A stretch of 17,047 bases of DNA from Firm-04 sp045627405 (lineage in GTDB: Bacteria > Bacillota > Clostridia > Oscillospirales > Ruminococcaceae). The DNA is taken from positions 1 through 17,047 of the forward strand of contig JAZQNP010000008.1 in NCBI GenBank assembly GCA_045627405.1, written 5' to 3'. This document shows positions 5,670 to 13,252 of the stretch, in pieces. A model generated the notes under the pieces. It was not told where the DNA came from. It searched no databases and worked only from the letters and a program-made list of their open reading frames with translations. The stretch's first letter is position 1. Each line of letters begins with the position of its first letter. Made by a program: the position numbers and the translations under genes.

Positions 5670-6272
5670 ATGAAGCATATATTTGTGTGTCCGATGGACG
5701 ATACGCTGAAAATTACGGCAGTGGATGTGCGGCTCGATGAACCGCTCTACGGTGCCGTCAATTTCCAGACCTACGCGCCGCCGGAGCCGTCACTTTACCC
5801 CTATGTTCCGGCTTATTTTCAGCAGTATAATCAGCAGAGAAAACCGCTGCGGCAGTTTTTGCATGACCATGCACCGGGCTTTCGTGCGCGGAATTATCTG
5901 CTCGCGCTGCATGACGATGCCACCGATCTCGAAGCCCATGCACTCAGTGAACTGCTGATTGCCTGCGGTGCGAGAGAAACGCTGCTCGAATACCGCGCGT
6001 TTCTGCTCTCGACAGAGGCGGAATACATCGCGCTGACCGGCTCTAAACGCGCCGTCACGCTGACGCATGTTGTCGCGGACACCGATGCCACGGAACGCAT
6101 TTTCCTGCCCGTCAACGAGGCAACACCTGACACCGTGCGCGATGCGATTCGGGAACTCGACTCCGAAAAACAGCTCCCGGTCTTTTCGTTCGGTCTGCCC
6201 GATTCTCTCATGAACATCGGTGAGACTGTCATGGCACAGGCTCTGCTGCGCAATTTCCTGCGGATTCTCTGA
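5670..6272 (+). CDS. Uncharacterised 200-aa protein in the lysine operon
   Basis: The ATG at 5670 has GTGAGGTG five bases upstream and is preferred to the GTG at 5664 that sits in that site. I do not recognise the family. There is no signal peptide or TM helix. The N-terminal part is a probable beta domain (FVCPMDD, ITAVDVRLDE) followed by a Tyr/Pro-rich stretch and a Gln/Arg stretch. The middle (EAHALSELLIACGARETLL) has an alternating helix-strand pattern faintly like the MreB/actin-fold segment before the phosphate-2 loop, but no nucleotide-binding glycines are seen. It lies 126 bases after asd and 16 bases before the next gene, in the same direction as the DAP genes. Confidence 0.75.
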   Translation: MKHIFVCPMDDTLKITAVDVRLDEPLYGAVNFQTYAPPEPSLYPYVPAYFQQYNQQRKPLRQFLHDHAPGFRARNYLLALHDDATDLEAHALSELLIACGARETLLEYRAFLLSTEAEYIALTGSKRAVTLTHVVADTDATERIFLPVNEATPDTVRDAIRELDSEKQLPVFSFGLPDSLMNIGETVMAQALLRNFLRIL

Positions 6273-6288
6273 GAAAGAAGGCTGCATT

Positions 6289-6690
6289 TTGAAACAGACA
6301 GCGCAATTTCTGATCCGCATTCCGGCAGAGGGTGAACCGGAAACAGTTCCGCTGCCGGACGGTGCGCACCCCGATCATGCACTGCTTGCCGCACTCCTGC
6401 ATACGGATGTAACAGAGCGGCTGCGGCTCGCTGCGGCTCCCGGCTTTCTCTCCGGCGAAACCGCACTCTGCTATTTCATTGACGCGCGCGGCGGAGAGAA
6501 AATGCTGCCCGTCAACTTCTGCGGCACCTGCTTCTACCACACCGGATGCCCCATTCACGGCGATCTGCTGCTCGCATGCTGCGACCGGCTCGACCCCGAC
6601 GGAGAAGCCGGGTGCTTCTCTGCATCAGAGGCAATGCTGCTCCTTTGCTGGCTGAAACAGGAATTCGGCGGCATCTCCGCTGCACTGTAA
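6289..6690 (+). CDS. Small DUF3846-like cytoplasmic protein
   Basis: This is a 133-aa protein that most likely starts at the TTG at 6289, with AAGAAGG about six bases upstream. The upstream ATG at 6220 would overlap the previous gene by 53 bases. The pattern ARGGEKMLPVN (residues 66-76) followed by CPIHGDLLL (87-95) resembles DUF3846, whose members have a PxN segment and a PIxGD strand. It is Cys-rich (Cys78, 81, 87, 97, 98) and might bind a metal or form disulfides, but there is no regular spacing. It sits 16 bases after the 200-aa gene and is probably translated together with it. Function unknown. Confidence 0.7.
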   Translation: MKQTAQFLIRIPAEGEPETVPLPDGAHPDHALLAALLHTDVTERLRLAAAPGFLSGETALCYFIDARGGEKMLPVNFCGTCFYHTGCPIHGDLLLACCDRLDPDGEAGCFSASEAMLLLCWLKQEFGGISAAL

Positions 6691-6713
6691 TCCCCGTTTG
6701 AAATCATCAAAGC

Positions 6714-6734
6714 GGTTCCGATGCGTTCGGAACC
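6714..6734 (+). other. Intercistronic hairpin before dapA
   Basis: GGTTCCG and CGGAACC form a perfect 7-bp stem with a seven-base loop. No T run follows, so it is not a terminator. It may be a processing or stabilising element inside the operon mRNA. Confidence 0.4.
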
Positions 6735-6782
6735 GGTCAGATCATACCGCGTGAGCGCGAAACCACAGAAAGGAATGATATT

Positions 6783-7670
6783 GTGAAGCATACTATTTTT
6801 ACCGGTGCGGGCGTTGCACTCGTGACGCCGTTCTCTGCGGACGGCTCTGTGAACTATGAACGCTTCGGAAAGCTGATCGACGATCAGATCGCAAACGGCA
6901 CCGATGCGCTGATTATTGCCGGTACGACCGGAGAAAGCTCCACCCTCACCGAGGAGGAGCATGTCGAGGTGCTGCGCTTTGCCGTAAAGCACACTGCACA
7001 CAGAGTTCCCGTGATCGCCGGCACCGGCAGCAACGCCACTGCGACTGCCGTCATGCTCTCTCAGGAAGCCGAAGCATGCGGCGCAGACGGGCTGCTGCTG
7101 GTAACACCCTATTACAACAAGACCACGCAGGAGGGTCTGTATCAGCATTACGCCGCTGTCGCTGCAAGCGTAAAGCTCCCGATCATCCTCTATAATGTTC
7201 CCTCCCGCACGGGCATGACCATTGAGGTCGAAACTGCGGCGCGCCTTGCGAAAATCGACAACATCGCTGCGATGAAGGATGCTGTCGGCAATATCAGCTA
7301 TACTGCAAAGCTCATCGAACGCTGCGGCGATTCCCTGACGGTCTATTCCGGCAACGATGACCAGATTGTTCCGATGATGGCACTCGGTGCAAAGGGCGTC
7401 ATCTCCGTGCTGTCCAACATCCTCCCGAAGGAAACACATGACATCACCGCGGCTGCTTTGCGCGGCGATTTCAAGACTGCGGCAGCATTGCAGCTCAAAT
7501 ATCTCAGACTCATCAACGCGCTGTTCATCGAGACCAATCCGATCCCGGTCAAGGAAGCGATGAACCGCATGGGCATGGACGTCGGAGAATGCCGCCTCCC
7601 GCTCTATCACATGGGAGACAACACGGCTGCTGTTCTCCAAGCCGAACTCCAAAAGCACGGTCTGGTCTGA
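6783..7670 (+). CDS. dapA: 4-hydroxy-tetrahydrodipicolinate synthase
   Basis: This 295-aa class I aldolase condenses pyruvate with aspartate semialdehyde, the first committed step of DAP/lysine synthesis. It shows GTTGESSTL (47-55), the TPYYNK loop (108-113), Tyr137 before PSRTG (140-144), and Schiff-base Lys165 in AAMKDA. All sites expected of a TIM-barrel DapA are present and the length is normal. The start is GTG at 6783, with AGAAAGGA eight bases upstream; the in-frame continuation (KHTIFTGAGVALVTPF) matches the usual N-terminus. It follows asd and two small genes and precedes dapB, so it should be under the lysine riboswitch unless an internal promoter exists; none is evident. Confidence 0.97.
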   Translation: MKHTIFTGAGVALVTPFSADGSVNYERFGKLIDDQIANGTDALIIAGTTGESSTLTEEEHVEVLRFAVKHTAHRVPVIAGTGSNATATAVMLSQEAEACGADGLLLVTPYYNKTTQEGLYQHYAAVAASVKLPIILYNVPSRTGMTIEVETAARLAKIDNIAAMKDAVGNISYTAKLIERCGDSLTVYSGNDDQIVPMMALGAKGVISVLSNILPKETHDITAAALRGDFKTAAALQLKYLRLINALFIETNPIPVKEAMNRMGMDVGECRLPLYHMGDNTAAVLQAELQKHGLV

Positions 7671-7680
7671 CACAGACTCC

Positions 7681-7710
7681 GGGAAAGCCCGCATCTGCCG
7701 GGCTTTTCCC
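7681..7710 (+). terminator. Hairpin between dapA and dapB, possible partial terminator
   Basis: AAAGCCCG pairs with CGGGCTTT across a seven-base loop, extended by GGG/CCC with one bulged T. A four-T run ends the stem instead of following it. It may reduce read-through into dapB or stabilise the dapA message. dapB has no clear promoter of its own in the remaining 42 bases. Confidence 0.5.
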
Positions 7711-7752
7711 TTATGACCCTACATTCGTATCAAAGAAAAGAGGATGCATACT

Positions 7753-8511
7753 ATGAAAAAAATCGCAATCAGCGGAATCTGCGGAAAAATGGGCAGGATC
7801 TTGCTTTCCTGTGCTGCGGAGCGCACAGACTGTGAGCCGTGCTGCGGCATCGACATCGGGGATGCGCCTGCCTGCCCGATTCCCGTTTACAAAACACCGG
7901 CGGACATGCAGGAAAAACCCGATGTCATCATTGATTACAGCCACCCCAGCAGCCTGACCGCGCTGCTGGATTATGCCAAGGCGACGGGTACTCCGATTGT
8001 GCTGGCGACCACCGGCTACTCCGATGAACAGCTCGCAGAGATCAAACAGGCATCTGCACAGGTCGCGCTGTTCTCCTCGTTCAATATGTCCATCGGCATT
8101 CAGCTCCTCATGGCTCTCTCCAAAAAAGCCGCTGCCGTTCTCGGCAATCAGTTCGATATTGAAATCATCGAAAAACACCACAATCAGAAAATTGATGCGC
8201 CGTCCGGTACCGCGCTGATGCTCGCAAATGCAATCATCGAAGAGACCGATCCCCCGAAACACCCGGTCTATGACAGACACAGTGTGCGCAAAAAACGCGA
8301 AATCACCGAAATCGGGATGCACTCTGTGCGCGGCGGCACCATCGTCGGAGAGCATGAGGTTCTCTTTGCAGGACCCGATGAGACCATTTCCCTCAAACAC
8401 ACTGCTTCCTCCAAGGTTGTCTTTGCCGAGGGCTCCATCAATGCTGCACTCTTTCTTGCGGACAAGCCCGCGGGGCTCTATGATATGACAGATCTGCTCA
8501 ATGAAGCCTGA
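7753..8511 (+). CDS. dapB: 4-hydroxy-tetrahydrodipicolinate reductase
   Basis: This 252-aa cytoplasmic enzyme reduces hydroxy-tetrahydrodipicolinate with NAD(P)H to tetrahydrodipicolinate, the step after DapA. The Rossmann motif is GICGKMGR (8-15). The family signature EKHHNQKIDAPSGTA (140-154) carries the catalytic His142 and Lys146 equivalents, and RGGTIVGEH follows at 193-201. The ATG at 7753 has AAAAGAGG nine bases upstream; the in-frame ATG at 7744 touches that site and is unlikely. Length is normal for Firmicute DapB. It is the last recognised gene of the operon. Confidence 0.97.
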   Translation: MKKIAISGICGKMGRILLSCAAERTDCEPCCGIDIGDAPACPIPVYKTPADMQEKPDVIIDYSHPSSLTALLDYAKATGTPIVLATTGYSDEQLAEIKQASAQVALFSSFNMSIGIQLLMALSKKAAAVLGNQFDIEIIEKHHNQKIDAPSGTALMLANAIIEETDPPKHPVYDRHSVRKKREITEIGMHSVRGGTIVGEHEVLFAGPDETISLKHTASSKVVFAEGSINAALFLADKPAGLYDMTDLLNEA

Positions 8512-8710
8512 TCGCATATTCTGTTTTCAAGATCCCAAGCACCGTTTTTTGCAGTGCTGCCCGCATTACCAGACTCTGACTTCATGGACGGTACAGCCTA
8601 ATGCGCACACATAAGCCGCGGCATGCGTTCTTCCCTTTTCTCCGTTCGCTTCCAAACGAACCCGCCGAAAATGCCGCGCAGTGCCTTCTATACATAGTGC
8701 AAAACAAGGG
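8512..8710. other. Non-coding stretch after dapB with one long-range stem
   Basis: No convincing gene is present. GCGGCAT (8618-8624) pairs with ATGCCGC (8671-8677) around an inner GTTCG/CGAAC hairpin (8644-8661). This gives a folded segment just before the terminator at 8711-8747. It could be the 3' untranslated region of the lysine operon or a small RNA. I see no clear promoter for it. Confidence 0.4.
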
Positions 8711-8747
8711 AAAAGTTGTACGTCAACGTGCAACTTTTTTCTTTTTT
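8711..8747 (+). terminator. Intrinsic terminator of the lysine/DAP operon
   Basis: AAAAGTTGTACG pairs with CGTGCAACTTTT (one G-U pair) around a TCAA loop, and a long T-rich run follows. It lies 200 bases after dapB and just before the xylanase promoter. Confidence 0.87.
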
Positions 8748-8782
8748 GGGCAATATGCTGAAAAAATTGCGCCGCAGATGAC

Positions 8783-8811
8783 TTGCCTTTTTTTTCTTCC
8801 TGTGCTATAAT
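8783..8811 (+). promoter_or_regulatory. Promoter of the xylanase gene
   Basis: TTGCCT (8783-8788) and TATAAT (8806-8811) are 17 bases apart. The start would be near 8818, giving an 86-base leader. A CCCGCG/CGCGGG hairpin (8822-8839) would sit almost at the 5' end of the mRNA, a position that often protects transcripts from decay. Confidence 0.8.
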
Positions 8812-8903
8812 ATTTGTATCACCCGCGCTTCTTCGCGGGAAATACAGAAACAGCAGCATTTCTTCTGAAAGCTGCATAATACCGAAAAAGGGGAGGTTTT
8901 TCA

Positions 8904-10799
8904 ATGAAAGTATCTGCAAAAGTCGCTGCCGCACTTCTCAGCGGCGCGCTCGCTGCGTCCTCTTTGCCGTTTGCTGCGGTCACTACGTCTGCCGCTGACG
9001 GCGACATTCTCGTGACGGGATTCGAGGACGGCGATGTCTCGATGTTCGCCAAACGCGGCGATACCGATACCTCGGTCATCGGTACAACAACCGAAAATGT
9101 CTATGACGGCACCACCTGTATGGCCGTCACCGGACGCTCCAAGGGCTGGAACGGCCCGTCCCTCGCGCTTTCCAGCGTCGGATGCGAACCCGGCGTTCAG
9201 TACCTCGCTTCCGCCTGGGTCAAAACACAGTGGTATAATACCATCAACCTCAGCATGCAGTATACCGACAGCGACGGCACACAGCATTACAGCAATCTCA
9301 CTAATGTCGTCAGCCAGGGCGACTGGGTGCAGATTCCCGAAACCAAATTCAGCTTCTCATCGGATATGCTCGATGTGCAAATCTATATCGAAGGGAGCGA
9401 CGCGGCAGATTTGTTTGTCGATAATTTTTCTCTCACACTCGCACCGTCCTATCCCATCCAGACTGACATCGCTTCTCTCAAAGACGTCTATGCCGACTAC
9501 TTCAAGATCGGCGGCGCGGTGACGGCTTCCGAGCTTGCTCCGCAGTCTACCAAAGACCTCATTCTCAAACACTATAACAGCATCACACTCGGCAATGAGC
9601 TGAAACCTGAAAATATGCTCGATCAGTCTGCGACCATCGCCTACATGAACGAAACAGGCGACAATACGACCCCGATCGTCAGACTCAACGGCTCTGCCCG
9701 CATTATCCTCGATTTCTGCCGCGACAACAATATCCCCGTTCGCGGGCATGTCCTCGTCTGGCACAGCCAGACACCGGGCTGGTTCTTCAAGGAGGACTAT
9801 ACCAAAGAGGGCGCATGGGTCGATGTCGAGACCATGACAAAACGTATGGAAGCCTATATCAAGGGTGTCTTTGCTGCCCTTGAAGCGGAATATCCCGATG
9901 TGGACTTCTATGCCTGGGACGTCGTCAATGAAGCATGGCTCGACGACGGCAAGCCCCGTACCGGCGGTATGTATGACGACAACGGCAACTACTCCGGCTG
10001 GACCCAGATCTGGGGCGATAACTCCTTCATCGAACTCGCGTTCCGCTATGCCAGAAAATACGCGCCCGAAGGCTGCAAGCTCTACTATAACGATTTCAAT
10101 GAGTACATGCCGCAGAAAACGGCTGCAATCATTGATATGGCAAACGACCTCGCCGCAAAGGGTCTCATCGACGGCATCGGCTGCCAGTCGCACCTCGATG
10201 TGAGCTTCCCCGGCATCAGCGCGTATAGAACCGCAATCACCAAATTCGCTGCCACCGGTCTGGATATTCAGATCACGGAACTCGATGCCACAACCTCCGA
10301 TACCTCCGAATCCGGATTTGAAACGCAGGCGAAATATTACAGCGATATTATGGATGTCCTCGTCGAATACGCTGACAGCATCTCTGCTGTCGTCTTCTGG
10401 GGCACGACCGATGACCAGAGCTGGCGCGCAAGCAAGTACCCGCTGCTCTTCAATGAGGACTATACCGCAAAGCCCGCTTATTATGCGATCACCGACGGCA
10501 TTGAATACACGACGACCGCTTCTACTTCCAAGACAACGACCACGACAACGACCACAACAACCGCTGCTTCACCGGATTCGGTCGTTTGGGGCGATGCAGA
10601 CGGAAACGGTGCATGCGAACTCGCAGATGCGGTTCTTCTCGCAAAAGCAGTCGCTTCTGTCAGCGAGCTTTCCGTTCAGGGTAAGGTCAACTGCGATCTC
10701 TATGCCGACGGCAAGACCGACGGCTCTGACCTCAACCTCGTGCTGAAACTCATTGCCGGCAACGCAAAGCCTTCCGACATGCCGGTCAATCCGTCCTGA
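8904..10799 (+). CDS. Cellulosomal GH10 endo-1,4-beta-xylanase with dockerin
   Basis: This 631-aa secreted enzyme cleaves internal beta-1,4-xylan bonds. A signal peptide covers about residues 1-31. Residues ~33-181 are a beta-sandwich carbohydrate-binding module of CBM22 type (GFEDG, then VDNFSLTLAP at its end). The GH10 barrel spans ~188-532. Its acid/base is Glu343 in WDVVNEAW, its nucleophile is Glu459 in ITELDATT, and the WHSQTPGW segment (286-293) and VVFWG are conserved. A linker of ten consecutive Thr leads to a dockerin (~560-622) with two calcium loops: GDADGNG, and the segment ending DGKTDGSDLNLVLKLIAG. The dockerin implies attachment to a cohesin scaffoldin. AGGGGAGG lies seven bases before the ATG. 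It is a single-gene unit with its own promoter and terminator. Confidence 0.96.
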   Translation: MKVSAKVAAALLSGALAASSLPFAAVTTSAADGDILVTGFEDGDVSMFAKRGDTDTSVIGTTTENVYDGTTCMAVTGRSKGWNGPSLALSSVGCEPGVQYLASAWVKTQWYNTINLSMQYTDSDGTQHYSNLTNVVSQGDWVQIPETKFSFSSDMLDVQIYIEGSDAADLFVDNFSLTLAPSYPIQTDIASLKDVYADYFKIGGAVTASELAPQSTKDLILKHYNSITLGNELKPENMLDQSATIAYMNETGDNTTPIVRLNGSARIILDFCRDNNIPVRGHVLVWHSQTPGWFFKEDYTKEGAWVDVETMTKRMEAYIKGVFAALEAEYPDVDFYAWDVVNEAWLDDGKPRTGGMYDDNGNYSGWTQIWGDNSFIELAFRYARKYAPEGCKLYYNDFNEYMPQKTAAIIDMANDLAAKGLIDGIGCQSHLDVSFPGISAYRTAITKFAATGLDIQITELDATTSDTSESGFETQAKYYSDIMDVLVEYADSISAVVFWGTTDDQSWRASKYPLLFNEDYTAKPAYYAITDGIEYTTTASTSKTTTTTTTTTTAASPDSVVWGDADGNGACELADAVLLAKAVASVSELSVQGKVNCDLYADGKTDGSDLNLVLKLIAGNAKPSDMPVNPS

Positions 10800-10823
10800 G
10801 ATTCTGCTTTTTACGCATAACCA

Positions 10824-10866
10824 AAGAGACACCCTGCGTACCTGCACAGGGTGTCTCTTCCTTTTT
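10824..10866 (+). terminator. Intrinsic terminator of the xylanase gene
   Basis: AAGAGACACCCTG and CAGGGTGTCTCTT form a perfect 13-bp stem with a ten-base loop, followed by CCTTTTT. It lies 24 bases after the stop codon. Confidence 0.9.
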
Positions 10867-10879
10867 CCCGCTTTCAAAC

Positions 10880-10919
10880 AAAAAACGGCATGTTCTCAGT
10901 CTCTCCTGAGAACATGCCG
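10880..10919 (-). terminator. Intrinsic terminator of rplJ-rplL
   Basis: On the minus strand, CGGCATGTTCTCA and TGAGAACATGCCG form a perfect 13-bp stem with an eight-base loop, followed by six T. It faces the xylanase terminator, so the two convergent units are each closed. Confidence 0.92.
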
Positions 10920-10941
10920 CTTTGCTTTGCAAATTTCCGGA

Positions 10942-11313
10942 TTATTTCAGCTCGATGGTTGCGCCTGCTTCTTCCAGCTTTGCTTTCAGCTCCTCTGCCT
11001 CTGCCTTCGGAACTGCCTCTTTCAGCGTTGCCGGTGCGCCCTCGACTGCTGCCTTTGCCTCTTTCAGGCCAAGACCCAGAACGTCCTTCACTGCCTTGAT
11101 GACGTTCATCTTTGCATCGCCAAAGGATTTCAGAACAACATCAAACTCGGTCTTCTCTGCCTCAGCTGCCGGTGCTGCTGCACCTGCGCCTGCTGCTGCG
11201 ACCACTGCGGTGACACCAAACTCTTCCTGAATTGCCTCAACCAGCTCTGCCAGTTCCAGCACGGAGAGTGCTTTGATATCTTCGATAAACTTCATTGTCT
11301 TTTCGGAAGCCAT
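10942..11313 (-). CDS. rplL: Ribosomal protein bL12 (L7/L12)
   Basis: This 123-aa ribosomal stalk protein recruits and activates translation GTPases. It has the N-terminal dimerisation helices (MKFIEDIKALSVLELAELVE), an Ala/Gly-rich hinge (about 34-55) and the conserved C-terminal globular domain (EKTEFDVVL, VIKAVKDVLGLGLKEAK, ending GATIELK). The ATG at 11311-11313 has AAGGAG seven bases upstream. It follows rplJ by 68 bases, the usual order, and ends at a strong terminator. Confidence 0.98.
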   Translation of the reverse strand: MASEKTMKFIEDIKALSVLELAELVEAIQEEFGVTAVVAAAGAGAAAPAAEAEKTEFDVVLKSFGDAKMNVIKAVKDVLGLGLKEAKAAVEGAPATLKEAVPKAEAEELKAKLEEAGATIELK

Positions 11314-11381
11314 GATAATTCTCCTTTTCAATTATAATAATCGTTGTTTGCTTCGGGGTTTTGCTGCCAGCCATATGAGCA

Positions 11382-11891
11382 TTATGCAGCTTCTTCGTTC
11401 TTCTTGTCCACAAGTGCCTGCAATGTTGCAGCCAGCTTCTGCATCGGTCCCTGCAACGAGCCGACCAGCTGTGCCAGCAGCACTTCCTTCGACGGAATCC
11501 TCGACAGTGCCTGAACGCCTGCTGCGTCATATACCTCACCGTCTACAAAGCCCGCTTTCAGTGTGAACTTGCCCTCGGACTTCTCTGCGTATTCACCCAG
11601 AATACGCGCCGCAACAGTCTGATCGCCGCTGCTCAGTGCAATCGCCGTCGTGCCTTCCAGCACACCGTCAAACTGCTCGAAGCCGATGTTGTGCATCGCA
11701 AGTCGGATCAGCGTGTTCTTCTGCACAAAGTAGGTCACACCTGCTTCACGCAGCTCGCGGCGCAGCTTCGTATCGTCCGCAACATTGATGCCCTTGTAGT
11801 CTACCAGAACACATGCGGATGCGTTTTTCAGCTGCTCGGTCAATGCGTCAACCTTTTCCTGCTTTGCCTGCAATACCTTTTCGCTTGCCAT
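11382..11891 (-). CDS. rplJ: Ribosomal protein uL10
   Basis: This 169-aa stalk-base protein binds 23S rRNA and carries the L12 dimers through its C-terminal helix. The N-terminal region KVLQAKQEKVDALTEQLKNA and the VDYKGINVAD, LRREL and KNTLIRLA motifs are typical. The C-terminal helix ends LQALVDKKNEEAA. The ATG at 11889-11891 is preferred to the in-frame GTG 12 bases upstream, because GGAGGTG covers that GTG. It is led by an L10-type attenuating leader and followed by rplL. The rplK and rplA genes that often precede it are not here. Confidence 0.97.
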   Translation of the reverse strand: MASEKVLQAKQEKVDALTEQLKNASACVLVDYKGINVADDTKLRRELREAGVTYFVQKNTLIRLAMHNIGFEQFDGVLEGTTAIALSSGDQTVAARILGEYAEKSEGKFTLKAGFVDGEVYDAAGVQALSRIPSKEVLLAQLVGSLQGPMQKLAATLQALVDKKNEEAA

Positions 11892-12111
11892 TTGTTTTTT
11901 CACCTCCGTTATGCAGCTTCGCTCGTCTTTCAGACTGCGGAGGCATCAAAAAAGCCTCTCCCGAATTGCGGAGAGGCGGAGTTTCCTTTGTGCTACTTTT
12001 CTTCGGTAAACACATATTGAAACAACCGGCACTCCTCGGTTGGACTTCCGCTTCGCTTTTCAGCAAAGCTGCCGACTGTCTTAGGAATACGGGATCGTCT
12101 GATCATCAAGC
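11892..12111 (-). promoter_or_regulatory. L10 leader with attenuator (rplJ-rplL autoregulation)
   Basis: The 220-nt untranslated leader starts at the promoter at 12118-12146. It contains a segment resembling the L10 leader motif (AAGTCCAACCGAGGAGTGCC) and then an intrinsic terminator on the minus strand: GCCTCTCC/GGAGAGGC followed by six T (11948-11977). This matches the known arrangement in which the L10-L12 complex binds its own leader and reduces expression. Assignment is by recalled consensus. Confidence 0.75.
11948..11977 (-). terminator. Attenuator terminator inside the L10 leader
   Basis: On the minus strand, GCCTCTCC pairs with GGAGAGGC around an eight-base loop and is followed by TTTTTT, 57 bases before the rplJ start. 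Confidence 0.85.
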
Positions 12112-12117
12112 TTTCCT

Positions 12118-12146
12118 ATTATAGCATATCTTTTTTCGTTTGTCAA
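12118..12146 (-). promoter_or_regulatory. Consensus promoter of rplJ-rplL
   Basis: On the minus strand, TTGACA (12141-12146) and TATAAT (12118-12123) are 17 bases apart. Both hexamers are perfect, as expected for ribosomal protein genes. In the remaining bases up to the next gene at 12246 I see nothing else clear, including no strong terminator for that gene. Confidence 0.88.
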
Positions 12147-12245
12147 GCGTTTTTTCTCAGGTTTTTTCGATTTCCCGACTTTTTCTCCCGATTGCCGCAT
12201 TCTGCGCACGGAATCATTCCCTTGCCCGCGGCGCAAACGCGGCTC

Positions 12246-12929
12246 TCACAAGACATAAAACAAAATCGCTATCGCTTGAAACAGACTGCCCAGATTGACG
12301 AAAATGTGAAAGACGCCGTGTACATACCGGTGCTTCTTGCCGATGCCGTACAGCACGGCTCCTACTGTGTAGAAGATGCCGCCTGCCAGAAGCCACAAAA
12401 ACCCCTTCATGCCCATCGCTGTGATTGTCTGACGCAGCACTGCAATCACTGCCCAGCCCATTGCAAGATAACAGATCATGCTGAGCTTGCGGTACTTCTT
12501 TAAGTCGATCGCGGTGAACGTGCCGGCTGCCAATGCACATCCGAACTCTATTCCGAATACAATCCATGCCGCTGCCGGCGACAGCCGCCGGATTCCCACC
12601 AGCAGAATCGGCAGATATGTCCCTGCAATCATGAAATATATCGTGCAGTGGTCAATCACCTGCATCACGCGCTTGCCCATGCCCTCCGGCAAGCCGTGGT
12701 ATACGCTCGACACCACAAACAATGTACAGGTCAGCACGCCGTATATGCTCCCGCTTACAATCGCCCACGGGTCGCGGTGCGCTGCCCCGATCAGCACGCT
12801 GCCGACCAGAATCAGCAGACCGACACTGCCGCCGACAATGTGCGTGATCATATTCAAAAGCTCTTCCCCGCGGGTGTAATCCGGCATCACCCGCTCGCGC
12901 AGGGGAATCCGTTTCATCTTTGCCATCAT
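12246..12929 (-). CDS. Hemolysin III / PAQR-family seven-TM membrane protein
   Basis: This is a 227-aa integral membrane protein with about seven hydrophobic helices. Family motifs are SVYHG (75-79, His78), DHCTIYFMIAGTYLP (93-107, Asp93/His94) and VHGVFH near the C-terminus (His204, His208), followed by VNLGSLFQAIAI. The conserved His and Asp residues form the metal site of the PAQR/hydrolase-like fold. The name hemolysin III comes from a Bacillus cereus protein; a haemolytic role here cannot be assumed. The first ATG (12927-12929) has AAAGGAG seven bases upstream. It is a single gene with its own promoter. Confidence 0.93.
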   Translation of the reverse strand: MMAKMKRIPLRERVMPDYTRGEELLNMITHIVGGSVGLLILVGSVLIGAAHRDPWAIVSGSIYGVLTCTLFVVSSVYHGLPEGMGKRVMQVIDHCTIYFMIAGTYLPILLVGIRRLSPAAAWIVFGIEFGCALAAGTFTAIDLKKYRKLSMICYLAMGWAVIAVLRQTITAMGMKGFLWLLAGGIFYTVGAVLYGIGKKHRYVHGVFHIFVNLGSLFQAIAILFYVL

Positions 12930-12982
12930 GTACCGGCTCCTTTCTTCCGCGCTTCTTCTTCGCTGCTTCTTTGTCAGCTATT

Positions 12983-13011
12983 ATTATACCCCTTTTCCTG
13001 CGAAATGGCAA
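12983..13011 (-). promoter_or_regulatory. Promoter of the hemolysin III-like gene
   Basis: On the minus strand, TTGCCA (13006-13011) and TATAAT (12983-12988) are 17 bases apart, with the start near 12976. Confidence 0.78.
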
Positions 13012-13140
13012 CCTACTTCCTGCGCCGCGCGCTCGCCGCAGCGTAGGCGCGGTTCTACCCTCAAAAACACGCAGATGCGCGGACTCTACTTTTCGTGGAG
13101 TGCCGTATCTCCAAGGTGGAAACAGCCTCTCTGCGCTCCA
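13012..13140. other. Divergent intergenic region, nothing recognised
   Basis: The stretch lies between the two divergent promoters. It has only a weak CTCTAC/GTGGAG hairpin near 13083-13099. No gene, aptamer or operator with clear symmetry is seen. Confidence 0.4.
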
Positions 13141-13170
13141 TTGACAAACAAAGCCCCGATATGGTATAAT
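13141..13170 (+). promoter_or_regulatory. Promoter of the zinc-ribbon/TPM operon
   Basis: TTGACA (13141-13146) and TATAAT (13165-13170) are 18 bases apart. Both hexamers are perfect. The leader to the ATG at 13253 is about 76 bases. Confidence 0.83.
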
Positions 13171-13252
13171 ACTTATGATACGGAACATATATATCTGCAA
13201 AAAAACGATACCCGCCCGCCCACACCGGTGCGGATAAGGAGATGGAAATACA

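Noticed and set aside
4332..5678. Long open frame (448 codons) on the minus strand
   Set aside because: It is antisense to asd, whose motifs and ribosome binding site are clear. The protein has no recognisable family and its composition fits a shadow frame.
6555..7694. 379-codon minus-strand frame
   Set aside because: It covers dapA in antisense. dapA is certain and the antisense product has no family features.
8566..8934. 122-codon minus-strand frame
   Set aside because: It crosses the terminator and the xylanase promoter and leader, and has no family features.
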